64,000 bases of DNA from Sphingobacterium mizutaii. GTDB taxonomy: Bacteria; Bacteroidota; Bacteroidia; Sphingobacteriales; Sphingobacteriaceae. The position numbers and the translations under genes are program-made. The notes below the pieces were generated by a model. It was given only the letters and a program-made list of their open reading frames with translations, was not told the DNA's origin and did no database searches. The stretch's first letter is position 1, and the number at the start of each line of letters is the position of its first letter. Positions 26,414 to 34,603 of the stretch are shown here, piece after piece. The stretch lies in assembly GCF_900187125.1 (NCBI RefSeq), contig NZ_LT906468.1, positions 4,402,001-4,466,000 of the forward strand. Direction: 5' to 3'.

Positions 26414-26764
26414 TTAGCCACCAAAGGATTTAACTTGGTACTTCTCTGAACTTAAATATTGTATAATTTTTTCTTTAAAATCACCTTGTATCAATATTTC
26501 GCCATCCTTAGCACTCCCCCCAACGCCACAGCGTTGCTTCAATTTACGGGCTAAATCCTCCAAATCTGAACTGGATCCTATAAATCCCGTCACCATCGTC
26601 ACAACCTTTCCCTTCCGCTGCTTCTTGTCCAAGCCTACCTTCAGTTTCTGCTTCTCATTGGGAAGCGTATCCGCTTCCTCGAACTCATTCGAATCCGTAT
26701 AGTCAAAATCATCCGAGGTCGAATAAACGATCCCCTCAAATCTTTGTTTTTTTTGTTTTGCCAT
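26414..26764 (-). CDS. SUI1/YciH-family translation factor
   Basis: Small homolog of eukaryotic eIF1. The start is set at ATG 26764 (MAKQKKQRFEGI), giving 116 residues; an in-frame TTG overlapping the upstream gene is less likely. The N-terminal 50 residues are polar and acidic. The SUI1 fold follows, with GSSSDLEDLARKLKQRCGV, GGSAKDGEILIQGDF and a final KSFGG. In bacteria the family is thought to influence start-codon fidelity, but its role is poorly known. It starts 2 nt after the lipid kinase gene. Confidence 0.88.
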   Translation of the reverse strand: MAKQKKQRFEGIVYSTSDDFDYTDSNEFEEADTLPNEKQKLKVGLDKKQRKGKVVTMVTGFIGSSSDLEDLARKLKQRCGVGGSAKDGEILIQGDFKEKIIQYLSSEKYQVKSFGG

Positions 26765-26766
26765 AA

Positions 26767-27642
26767 CTAACAAATAATCTTGAGGGCATTGCCCTGCACT
26801 TCAATATCAATCTTGTTCCCTAAATCCATCGGCTCGCCATCCAGATGTAGTGGCGCCTTTCCCTCCTGCTCGATGCAGATCTTCTTCCCCGGTATGATCT
26901 CCACATACTCGGATTGATCTGCCGTCTTGTTGAATAGATGGAAGATCATCATCGGCAACGTATATAACGGAAATTTATGAACGATACATACATCCAGCAC
27001 CCCATCGTTAATAGATGCATTCGGCGCAATGTAGGCATTGTTGCCATATTGCGGTGAATTCGCGACCGAAATCATGAAGGCTTCCCGCTCGTAGACCTTT
27101 CCATCAATGTCCAGGATATACTTTTTAGGCTTGTATTTACTAATAACGTTAATAATGGTGCGGAGGTATCCGACCGGCCCTCTAAATGTTTCGGAGGCAA
27201 ATCGATCACTCACTGAAGCATCAAAACCGATCCCAGCAATGTTGAAGAAACAACGCTCGCCAATCTTTCCGCAATCGATACCCACCGATTCAAATCTATT
27301 GATCCTGCGCAATGCAGCCGACTCATTCATCGGGATACCCAAATAGAGCGCCAATCCATTACCCGAGCCTTCAGGCACAATACCCAAAGGAATATCACTG
27401 CCGACCAAGGCCGTTCCTATTTCATTGATCGTGCCATCGCCACCTACGGCAATGACCGCATCATATTGCTCATCTATCGCAGATTTAGCAAGTTCATAGG
27501 CGTGATTAGCGTGATTGGTAATCTTAAACGTCGGGTCAAATCTGTTTAAATCCAGTACTTCGAGTACCTGTTTATTAAACGTTGTTTTCTTCTTCCCACC
27601 AGATACTGGATTGATTACAAACAGTATGCGCTTCTTTCTCAT
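26767..27642 (-). CDS. Diacylglycerol/lipid kinase family protein
   Basis: Phosphorylates a lipid hydroxyl (diacylglycerol or a sphingosine-like base). The ATP-binding motif VGGDGTINEIG lies near residue 64 and PEGSGNGLALYLG near 91, both typical of the DAGK catalytic domain (YegS/DgkB type). The all-beta C-terminal domain (about 140-291) includes CFFNIAGIGFDASVS. Sphingobacteria make sphingolipids, so a sphingosine-kinase-like substrate is possible; this is inference. It is followed by the SUI1-like gene. Confidence 0.88.
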   Translation of the reverse strand: MRKKRILFVINPVSGGKKKTTFNKQVLEVLDLNRFDPTFKITNHANHAYELAKSAIDEQYDAVIAVGGDGTINEIGTALVGSDIPLGIVPEGSGNGLALYLGIPMNESAALRRINRFESVGIDCGKIGERCFFNIAGIGFDASVSDRFASETFRGPVGYLRTIINVISKYKPKKYILDIDGKVYEREAFMISVANSPQYGNNAYIAPNASINDGVLDVCIVHKFPLYTLPMMIFHLFNKTADQSEYVEIIPGKKICIEQEGKAPLHLDGEPMDLGNKIDIEVQGNALKIIC

Positions 27643-27710
27643 TTACGTCATTTAATTCCGCTAAAGATAATAATTTGGTTGAAATACTTTTTAAATATTG
27701 CAAAGTATCG

Positions 27711-27718
27711 TAGCTTTG
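27711..27718 (+). promoter_or_regulatory. Candidate -7 element for metK
   Basis: TAGCTTTG matches TAnnTTTG and lies just before the riboswitch candidate. Transcription would start near 27724, so the aptamer would form the first part of the transcript. Confidence 0.5.
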
Positions 27719-27730
27719 TGCCACACAAAA

Positions 27731-27810
27731 TGTGGACTGATTTGCATTTAGCATTATCATAATGTAAATGGGAGATTGCAACCACAGTAAAAAAGTGCTA
27801 AAACCATTCG
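27731..27810 (+). ncRNA. SAM-II-type riboswitch candidate upstream of metK
   Basis: The leader carries the conserved SAM-II pieces in order. P1 is TGTGG (27731-27735) paired with CCACA (27782-27786). Between them are TGATTTG (27738-27744) and TTGCA (27776-27780). After P1 come GTAAAAAAGTGCTAAAA (27787-27803) and CCATT (27804-27808), which can form the P2 pseudoknot with AATGG (27767-27771). As I recall, alphaproteobacterial SAM-II RNAs read GUGG-UGAUUUG-...-UUGCA-(G)CCAC-GUUAAA-...-GCUAAA, so the match is close. It differs by an inserted hairpin (27745-27770) and by lying 56 nt from the start codon. Its position before the SAM synthetase gene supports feedback by SAM. Confidence 0.75.
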
Positions 27811-27866
27811 GGACAAATGATTTTTCACATACTGCCTGCTATTCCCTTCAAACGTTTATTATTTTT

Positions 27867-29120
27867 ATGGCATATTTATTTACCTCCGAATCGGTATCTG
27901 AAGGACATCCTGACAAAGTCGCAGACCAAATTTCGGACGCTTTAATCGACAACTTCCTCGCTTGGGATGAAGATGCCCGCGTAGCTATTGAAACCTTAGT
28001 TACTACTGGACAGGTGGTTTTAGCAGGTGAAGTGAAGTCCAAAATCTACTTGGACGTTCAAAAGATCACTCGCCAGGTTATCGAAAAGATCGGATATACC
28101 AAATCCGAGTATATGTTCGAAGCGAATTCCTGTGGAGTCCTTTCGGCCATTCACGAACAATCCGCCGATATCAACCAAGGCGTGGATCGTATCACAAAAC
28201 AAGAACAAGGTGCTGGTGACCAAGGTATTATGTTCGGTTACGCCAATAACGAAACCGAAAACTATATGCCCCTGGCTTTAGACCTTTCACACCGTCTCTT
28301 ATATGAACTTGCTGCTCTTAGACGCGAAAACAATGAAATCCAATACCTTCGCCCTGATGCTAAATCGCAAGTGACCTTGGAATATGATGACAACCATAAA
28401 CCGGTTCGCATCGATACCATAGTTATATCAACACAACATGATGATTTCGCTTCTGAAAAAGAAATGCAAGCGAAAATCCAATCGGATATCGAAAACATCC
28501 TAGTTCCTCGTGTAAAAGCTCAATTGAAACCTGAACTACAGACGCTATTCACAGATAAGATCAAATACCATATCAACCCTACTGGAAAATTCGTAATCGG
28601 TGGCCCTCATGGCGATACCGGTCTGACAGGTAGAAAAATCATCGTAGATACTTACGGTGGTAAAGGTGCACATGGTGGCGGTGCTTTCTCTGGTAAAGAT
28701 CCATCCAAGGTAGACCGTTCTGCAGCCTATGCTACGCGCCATATCGCTAAAAACTTGGTGGCAGCAGGTGTTGCAGATGAAATCCTGGTTCAGATCTCTT
28801 ATGCTATCGGCGTTAAGGACCCTATGGGTATCTATGTGAATACTTATGGTACCAGCAAGGTGAACAAAACAGACGGAGAAATCGCTCAGGTCATTGCCGA
28901 GATCTTCGATATGACTCCCTACGGTATAGAAACGCGTTTAGGTCTTCGTAACCCTATCTATGCGGAAACCGCAGCCTATGGACATATGGGAAGGACCCCA
29001 AAAACAGTAAGCAAGACGTTCGAAAACTCAAATGGCGAAACCAAAACTCTAGAAGTGGATCTTTTCACTTGGGAAAAGCTTGATTATGTTGAGCCAGTGA
29101 AAAAAGCATTTGGTCTTTAA
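27867..29120 (+). CDS. metK: S-adenosylmethionine synthetase
   Basis: Makes S-adenosylmethionine from methionine and ATP. The start is the ATG at 27867 (MAYLFTSESVSEGHPDKVAD), giving 417 residues, a normal length. The frame is open further upstream but that part lies in the riboswitch. Motifs: SEGHPDK with the catalytic His, GAGDQGIMFGYA (ATP and methionine loop), and GGPHGDTGLTGRKIIVDTYG with GGGAFSGKDPSKVDRS. It is a single gene, behind the SAM-II candidate and before an intrinsic terminator. Confidence 0.97.
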   Translation: MAYLFTSESVSEGHPDKVADQISDALIDNFLAWDEDARVAIETLVTTGQVVLAGEVKSKIYLDVQKITRQVIEKIGYTKSEYMFEANSCGVLSAIHEQSADINQGVDRITKQEQGAGDQGIMFGYANNETENYMPLALDLSHRLLYELAALRRENNEIQYLRPDAKSQVTLEYDDNHKPVRIDTIVISTQHDDFASEKEMQAKIQSDIENILVPRVKAQLKPELQTLFTDKIKYHINPTGKFVIGGPHGDTGLTGRKIIVDTYGGKGAHGGGAFSGKDPSKVDRSAAYATRHIAKNLVAAGVADEILVQISYAIGVKDPMGIYVNTYGTSKVNKTDGEIAQVIAEIFDMTPYGIETRLGLRNPIYAETAAYGHMGRTPKTVSKTFENSNGETKTLEVDLFTWEKLDYVEPVKKAFGL

Positions 29121-29136
29121 GATCAAAACATACATG

Positions 29137-29167
29137 AAAAAGCTTGAAAATTTCAAGCTTTTTTTTT
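29137..29167 (+). terminator. Intrinsic terminator of metK
   Basis: A hairpin AAAGCTTGAAA / TTTCAAGCTTT followed by a run of T, starting 16 nt after the metK stop. Confidence 0.85.
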
Positions 29168-29192
29168 GTGCCATGCTTCAGACCTTGCTTTG

Positions 29193-29233
29193 ACCTCATT
29201 CGAGACACATTCGGAATATGTCTCGAATAAGGT
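29193..29233. repeat. Long imperfect inverted repeat between metK and fabD
   Basis: ATTCGAGACA (29198-29207) pairs perfectly with TGTCTCGAAT (29219-29228) around an 11-nt loop, and ACCT pairs with AGGT beyond one mismatch. It lies between two ordinary terminators, so it is a third hairpin with no obvious job. Confidence 0.75.
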
Positions 29234-29297
29234 GAAGGGAAATCCCAGAAAATTTAACCCCTATTTTTCCACTGTCCCGGCATATATCATAAACGAG

Positions 29298-29322
29298 TAA
29301 GCCCCGCAAATTGCGGGGCTTA
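29298..29322 (-). terminator. Terminator of fabD
   Basis: A 12-bp GC-rich perfect stem TAAGCCCCGCAA with a minimal loop, 35 nt past the fabD stop on the minus strand. There is no long T-run. Confidence 0.65.
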
Positions 29323-29356
29323 TTACTTCCTATTTAATAATGATTAATTTTTTATT

Positions 29357-30247
29357 TTACTCAGCGATTGTTGCTGAAGAAGTCGGAATTTGACGATTAA
29401 CTTTCTTAACCAATCCCTGGAGCACCGTACCTGGTCCTACCTCAACAAAACTTTCAGCACCATCTGCTAACATCGTCTCGACAGACTGGGTCCAACGAAC
29501 CGCACCTGTCAATTGGGCAATAAGATTATCTTTAATGGCAGTAGGGTCTTGGTAAGGCAACGCATCGTAGTTTTGATAGATTGGACAAACTGGAACCTGG
29601 ATTTCAACATCCAGGATAGCAGCTTCCAATTCTTGTTTTGCAGCTTCCATCAAAGGAGAGTGGAATGCTCCACCTACGTTTAACTTTAAAGCACGTTTAG
29701 CACCTGACTCTAAGAGTTTTTCACAAGCTTTGTCAACGCCAGAAACCGAACCCGAAATAACCAATTGCCCCGGGCAGTTGTAATTAGCCGCAACAACGAT
29801 ATCATCAACCTGTTCACAAACCTCTTCTACAATTACATCGTCCAATCCTAAAATAGCTGCCATGGTTCCCGGTTCCAATTCCGTTGCTTTTTGCATGGCA
29901 TTTGCACGCTTAGAAACCAATTTCAATCCATCTTCGAAAGATAATGCTCCGGCAGAAACCAATGCAGAGAATTCACCTAAGGAGTGCCCTGCTACCATTG
30001 CTGGCTTAAAGCTATCTCCTAATGCTTTTGCTAATATCACAGAATGCAAAAAGATAGCCGGTTGAGTTACTTTAGTTTGTTTCAGATCCTCTTCAGTTCC
30101 ATTGAACATGATGTCGGTGATACGGAAGCCTAAAATTTCATTAGCCTTTTCGAACAAAGCCTTTGAATCTTCGTTTGAGTCGTATAAGTCCTTACCCATG
30201 CCCACAAATTGCGCACCTTGGCCAGGAAAAATATATGCTGTTTTCAT
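29357..30247 (-). CDS. fabD: Malonyl-CoA:acyl-carrier-protein transacylase
   Basis: Transfers malonyl groups from CoA to ACP for fatty-acid synthesis. The start is taken as ATG 30247 (MKTAYIFPGQGAQ), giving 296 residues; a TTG two codons earlier is unlikely. The nucleophile Ser89 is in GHSLGEFSAL, the active-site His is in GGAFHSPLM and the oxyanion Gln in PGQGAQ. It lies just after the M16 peptidase gene, with its own -7-like box (TATTTTTG, minus strand, 30267-30274). Confidence 0.96.
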   Translation of the reverse strand: MKTAYIFPGQGAQFVGMGKDLYDSNEDSKALFEKANEILGFRITDIMFNGTEEDLKQTKVTQPAIFLHSVILAKALGDSFKPAMVAGHSLGEFSALVSAGALSFEDGLKLVSKRANAMQKATELEPGTMAAILGLDDVIVEEVCEQVDDIVVAANYNCPGQLVISGSVSGVDKACEKLLESGAKRALKLNVGGAFHSPLMEAAKQELEAAILDVEIQVPVCPIYQNYDALPYQDPTAIKDNLIAQLTGAVRWTQSVETMLADGAESFVEVGPGTVLQGLVKKVNRQIPTSSATIAE

Positions 30248-30277
30248 ATGCAATTGTTTAATTCAACAAAAATATAC

Positions 30278-31507
30278 TTAATCTTCGGGTAGAAAAGAAA
30301 GAGATGAAAGATTTTCTTTACTGAAAACCTCATTTGCTATGTCCAATATCTCTTTGGAGCTGACCAAATCAATTTTATTGAACACTTCAGGAAGACCAAC
30401 TACGCGATTATAATCTAAGATGTTCTTGGCCTCGGCGATCAACAGGCTCATCCTATTTTCCTCAGCGAGTGCTATCTGTCCCTTGAATTTATCCTTCGCC
30501 TTTTCCAACGCTTGTGCACTTAATGCCTGTTCTTTTAGTTTAGTCAATTCCTTATAAATCAGTTTTAAGGTTTTATCCACTTTTTCAGCATCCGTACCAA
30601 AATAGATACTGAATAGGCCAGTGTCCGAATAAAGACTGTAGTTGGATTCAATGGTATAGGCAATGCCGTATTTCTCACGGATATTAAGGTTCAGGATATT
30701 GGACATTCCATAACCACCTAAGAGATGGTTCAATAGCAAGAGGCCTGTTTTTCTGTCATCATGGATTCCAAAAGCGGGTCCCCCTAAAACCACATGGGCC
30801 TGATTGATGGGCCTTTCTTTTTCTATCATGGCAACCCCTGGCTTGACCAGGTCTTCGGCTGCATGTGTCCACTGATGGTTATTTGGATTGCCAAAGCATT
30901 TATCCGCTATCTTAAGTACCTTTTTATCTGAATAATTACCAGAGATGGCAATTACGATCTTGGAAGCATCATAATGTCGGTCGATGAAACGTTTGATATC
31001 GTCTTGCTCAATGGCCTTTAAGTCCTCTTCAAGTCCGAGGATATTGTGGCCTAGTCCAGTGTCCTTGAAAACCTGATCTTCGAAATCATCCATGATGGAC
31101 TCCTCAGGACTATCCAGGTAAGAAGCCATCTCATCTAGGATCACCTCTTTTTCCTTATCCATTTCCTCCTCCGGAAATAACGAGTGGAATAAGATATCTT
31201 CAAATAGGTCCAATGCCCTTTCCAGATAAGGATTTAAAAAGGAAGCATGGATACAAGTATATTCCTTGGTCGTATAGGCGTTTAAGTCGCCCCCAACGGA
31301 TTCCAATCGGTTTAAGATCTGATTGGTGCTCCTGCGTTCCGTACGCTTGAATAACAAGTGCTCAATAAAGTGGGCCGTTCCAAACTTACCGAACTCCTCA
31401 TGCCTAGATCCGGCATCCACAATCAAACAAATATGCGTAATGGAAGAGGAATGGGGCTGAAACAAAACTCGCAACCCGTTATCAAGTTGGAATATCTTAT
31501 GATCCAT
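30278..31507 (-). CDS. M16-family zinc metallopeptidase
   Basis: Insulinase/processing-peptidase family. The inverted zinc motif HFIEHLLFK (HxxEH, His at about 43 and 47) is intact, with the distal Glu in EKEVILDEM near residue 121. The 409-residue protein has the catalytic domain (about 1-190) and a second M16 C-terminal domain with GYGMSNILNLNIREKYGIAY. No signal peptide is seen, so it is cytoplasmic. A -7-type box on the minus strand (TACCTTTG, 31525-31532) lies 17 nt before the start. Confidence 0.93.
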   Translation of the reverse strand: MDHKIFQLDNGLRVLFQPHSSSITHICLIVDAGSRHEEFGKFGTAHFIEHLLFKRTERRSTNQILNRLESVGGDLNAYTTKEYTCIHASFLNPYLERALDLFEDILFHSLFPEEEMDKEKEVILDEMASYLDSPEESIMDDFEDQVFKDTGLGHNILGLEEDLKAIEQDDIKRFIDRHYDASKIVIAISGNYSDKKVLKIADKCFGNPNNHQWTHAAEDLVKPGVAMIEKERPINQAHVVLGGPAFGIHDDRKTGLLLLNHLLGGYGMSNILNLNIREKYGIAYTIESNYSLYSDTGLFSIYFGTDAEKVDKTLKLIYKELTKLKEQALSAQALEKAKDKFKGQIALAEENRMSLLIAEAKNILDYNRVVGLPEVFNKIDLVSSKEILDIANEVFSKENLSSLSFLPED

Positions 31508-31540
31508 ATAGAAAAATTGAATGACAAAGGTAGGGAATAG

Positions 31541-31568
31541 TATTGAGATGTGAGACGTGAGATATGAG
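31541..31568. repeat. Period-7 tandem repeat, unit NNNTGAG
   Basis: Four exact-register heptamers: TATTGAG, ATGTGAG, ACGTGAG, ATATGAG. It lies upstream of the M16 peptidase gene and has the same unit as the array at 38974-39001. Confidence 0.75.
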
Positions 31569-31648
31569 AGGACGATAAAGCGGCAAAAGCAGATGGGAAA
31601 TCAATATATATTAATAATCAAGGAGGTATAAATATCTTGTTCAAAAAA

Positions 31649-31673
31649 AGGTCAGTGAAAATCACTGACCTTA
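31649..31673 (-). terminator. Intrinsic terminator of the outer-membrane receptor gene
   Basis: An 11-bp perfect stem AAGGTCAGTGA with a 3-nt loop, followed on the minus strand by seven T. It lies 78 nt past the receptor gene. Confidence 0.92.
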
Positions 31674-31714
31674 TATGTTTGAAATAATCTTTAAACAAGA
31701 TTTTGAGCCCTTTT

Positions 31715-31749
31715 CTCAAATCTTATATCTCAATACTCAAATCTAATTT
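31715..31749. repeat. Period-7 tandem repeat, unit CTCAANN
   Basis: Five heptamers: CTCAAAT, CTTATAT, CTCAATA, CTCAAAT, CTAATTT. Read on the other strand the unit is NNTTGAG, related to the array at 31541. It ends one base from the receptor stop codon. Confidence 0.7.
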
Positions 31750-31750
31750 A

Positions 31751-34591
31751 CTACATCCTAGGCCTTCTCATTCCAGGAGGCATGCCGTCGTTGTCGGTTG
31801 GGGCTATGCCAGAGAATTTTTGGAGTTTGAAGGTGAATGTTAGCATAAAGTAACGACCAAGGCGGTTTGTTTGCCTGTCGATGGTCATGTTTTCTTGAAC
31901 GGTTCTTGAAAGGTTGGTTTGCTCATTCAATAAATCGAATGCTTGGAAACGGATGGTTCCGCGTTGGTCTTTCAATAGTTTTTGTTCAATATAGGTGTTG
32001 ATGATAAATGGATTAGCATTTGTCAATGGTCCATAACCGTTATTGAATGTCTTGGAAAGGTCTGCCCCGAAAATTGTGGTTGGCGTGATGTTCACCGAAC
32101 CGATCACGGTAGGTGTCCAAGAGGAAACGTTATTGTTAAAATTGCCTAAGGAGCTTCTGCTATAGTTATATGAATATCTTACCCCTGGATTCAATTCAAA
32201 GTTTTCAGAAGGATTGTATCGGAAAAACAGGCCTTGCATAAATACCCAGTTGTTCGTAATATTCTTCATCCCTTCGGTGGCACTCAACTCTCTGGCCGTA
32301 TAGGCAATGTTCTTGTTGAAGTTCACACTTCCCATCAACATCAAGTTATAGGTTTTTTCCTTTAGAGATTTACCGAAGTGATAGAATGAACTCAAGTTAT
32401 AAACCGGATCGGCTTCATTCAGGTACCTAGTCTCCGAAATCACACCACCTGTAGGGTTGTTTTCACGTTTTACGAAGCTCACGATCTTATCTGAAGTCAA
32501 GTTACCATTAATCATGGCAAAGAAGGTATTCCCTTTTTGGAAATCACCACCACGGTACCTCAACATCATTCTATGTCTGAATTCAGGATTCAGGTTCGGG
32601 TTACCATATACTACATTGGTTGATGAATTTCCGACAGCATAAGGAAGAATCTGATTGATATTAGGTTCCGTCGAGGAGCCAGAATAATTGACACTCAAAT
32701 TCTTTTGTCTAGAGAATTTATACTCAAACCTTGCGATCGGCATCCAGTTTAGGTTAGATCGATCGATAATCGCATTGTCATCACTACTTGAGGTCGTACC
32801 TTTTAATAAAGAAGGTTGAACAGCAGCACCGATGGAGTATTTCACCTTATCGTTTTCAAAAGCATAATTTGCTCCGACTCTATGGGTGGTAAAGGAATAA
32901 TCCTGATCATAATGATAGTTAAGGATACGATCATCTAAATTAGGTAACGCACCCCCTTCTTCATCAAAGGCATCCTGATTCTGTTTATTGTTATAATTAT
33001 TTTTATTGAAGTCGTACTGGATCTCAATTTTTCCATTTTGGGAAATCGGTTCTAGATAAGATACACTAGCCCCAGCATTCCAGCTTTTATTGTTGACTTC
33101 ACGGATAGTTTGTTCATAGATTTCCACCATAGCTGTATTGGCGTTGTTCGGATCTTCGATTAAGCGATCCAATACACCTTGATAATCTTGGGTTGTAGCG
33201 GCATTATCATAATTGAAGTTCATGAAGAAGTTCCTTCCTTTATCGCTTAACTTTCTATTGTATAGACCACTGATCCCAAACCTAGGCGCGTCCAAGTTTC
33301 CGCTTTCTACCCTATTGTCATTGGTTTCCCTATCGTTCACAAAATCAAACCAATTCCCTACGGAATGTGAATTTGATTTCGTCCCAGAAAAACCTAATTG
33401 TGGAGTAAGTTTAATATAATCTTTATCCGAAATATTCCATTCTAAATTTGCTTCAAAACGATGGCTTGAAACTATATTATTAGCTGTAGAGTCTGAACGT
33501 TGTTCCAGATTATCGCCATCTGACCCCATGTTATAGCTCGTCAAACTGTTGGTCAGGGTTGTATTGTCATCCCTGCCATAAGAGTAACTACCATATACTT
33601 TCAAGGTTTCAGAGAAATCATGACGGATATTGACCCCGATTGACCCAACATCGGTTATACCAGATGCGCCTCCAAACATTCCGCCGCCACCACCTGGGCG
33701 CCCACCACCCCCTTGACGCATCCTTGCTCCACCACCGATGGTCCGGAAGTCAAACAGGGAAGCATTCACGTTGTTAAGGTTACCTAATATGGAGACTTGG
33801 GTTTTATTGGTCATCCCCATCCACATACCGGTGGCTTGGTAGCGATCGTCCGTACCATATCCTGCACGGAGCGTGGTCATAAATCCCTTATTGTATTTAG
33901 GGTCGATCTGGATATTGATGATCTTTTCCGAATCGCCTGATTTATTTCCGGTCACATTAGCCATGTCACCATAGTCATCAACGACTTGAATTTTCTCGAT
34001 AATATTAGCTGGAAGGTTTTGTGTAGCGGTTTTCACGTCTCCACCGAAGAAGTCTTTTCCGTTGATCCTCACTTTGGTAACGGTTTCACCCTGTGCAGTT
34101 ACATTCCCGTCCTTGTCAACTTCTACCCCCTGCAATTTCTTTAGGGCATCTTCAGCAACCGATCCTTCACGAAGTTTGAGGTCTTTGGTAGAATATTCTA
34201 CCGTATCGCCCTTAACCTGCACAGTCAGTACACCTTGGATAACTACTTCTTCGATTTGGTTTTCATTGACAGCCAATTCAAAACTAGGGATTTGGATTTC
34301 CTTTTGCCCTGCAGGAAAATCCACTTCCTTTTCAAAAGGAGAGAAACCTAAGCTGCTCACCCTGATCTTAAATTTTGTGGCTTTAACATTTTCAAAGGTA
34401 TAGAAACCAGCATTGGTGGAGCTGGTTGCTATGGTATCAGTAGCAGTCATCAACCGCACTGATGCCCCCGATATGGGTCTTGATTCGGTATCCCGAAGCA
34501 TCCCAGATACAACACGGCCAGATTGACCGTACACGGTAATTCCCATCGCCATGAAGCATAAGCATAACAAGGCTTTCAATAATCTATCCAT
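31751..34591 (-). CDS. TonB-dependent-receptor-like outer-membrane beta-barrel protein
   Basis: A 946-residue outer-membrane protein. A signal peptide (about 1-22, ending VYGQS) is followed by a carboxypeptidase-like regulatory domain (about 25-105, with RDTESRPISGASV). A plug-like domain follows (about 115-225, with VKGDTVEYSTKDLKLREGS and VRINGKDFFGGD). The rest forms an OMP_b-brl_3-type barrel. A Gly/Arg-rich loop sits near residues 290-310 and the end is the unusual PPGMRRPRM. I see no classical SusC features or SusD partner. It is encoded 12 nt after a secreted CBM9-like protein. Substrate unknown. Confidence 0.85.
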   Translation of the reverse strand: MDRLLKALLCLCFMAMGITVYGQSGRVVSGMLRDTESRPISGASVRLMTATDTIATSSTNAGFYTFENVKATKFKIRVSSLGFSPFEKEVDFPAGQKEIQIPSFELAVNENQIEEVVIQGVLTVQVKGDTVEYSTKDLKLREGSVAEDALKKLQGVEVDKDGNVTAQGETVTKVRINGKDFFGGDVKTATQNLPANIIEKIQVVDDYGDMANVTGNKSGDSEKIINIQIDPKYNKGFMTTLRAGYGTDDRYQATGMWMGMTNKTQVSILGNLNNVNASLFDFRTIGGGARMRQGGGGRPGGGGGMFGGASGITDVGSIGVNIRHDFSETLKVYGSYSYGRDDNTTLTNSLTSYNMGSDGDNLEQRSDSTANNIVSSHRFEANLEWNISDKDYIKLTPQLGFSGTKSNSHSVGNWFDFVNDRETNDNRVESGNLDAPRFGISGLYNRKLSDKGRNFFMNFNYDNAATTQDYQGVLDRLIEDPNNANTAMVEIYEQTIREVNNKSWNAGASVSYLEPISQNGKIEIQYDFNKNNYNNKQNQDAFDEEGGALPNLDDRILNYHYDQDYSFTTHRVGANYAFENDKVKYSIGAAVQPSLLKGTTSSSDDNAIIDRSNLNWMPIARFEYKFSRQKNLSVNYSGSSTEPNINQILPYAVGNSSTNVVYGNPNLNPEFRHRMMLRYRGGDFQKGNTFFAMINGNLTSDKIVSFVKRENNPTGGVISETRYLNEADPVYNLSSFYHFGKSLKEKTYNLMLMGSVNFNKNIAYTARELSATEGMKNITNNWVFMQGLFFRYNPSENFELNPGVRYSYNYSRSSLGNFNNNVSSWTPTVIGSVNITPTTIFGADLSKTFNNGYGPLTNANPFIINTYIEQKLLKDQRGTIRFQAFDLLNEQTNLSRTVQENMTIDRQTNRLGRYFMLTFTFKLQKFSGIAPTDNDGMPPGMRRPRM

Positions 34592-34603
34592 ATATCAATT
34601 AAA

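Noticed and set aside
27804..27825. Intrinsic terminator (CATT/AATG stem with five T) in the metK leader
   Set aside because: The stem has only 4 bp and would be too weak; its switching direction would also be the reverse of that expected for SAM feedback.
27768..27866. N-terminal extension of metK by 33 codons from an upstream ATG
   Set aside because: The frame is open, but the extension lies inside the riboswitch candidate, and all SAM synthetases begin near the SESVSEGHPDK motif.
33655..33730. DNA repeat in the receptor gene
   Set aside because: It is a run of Gly and Arg codons forming a Gly-rich loop, with no repeated unit beyond codon composition.
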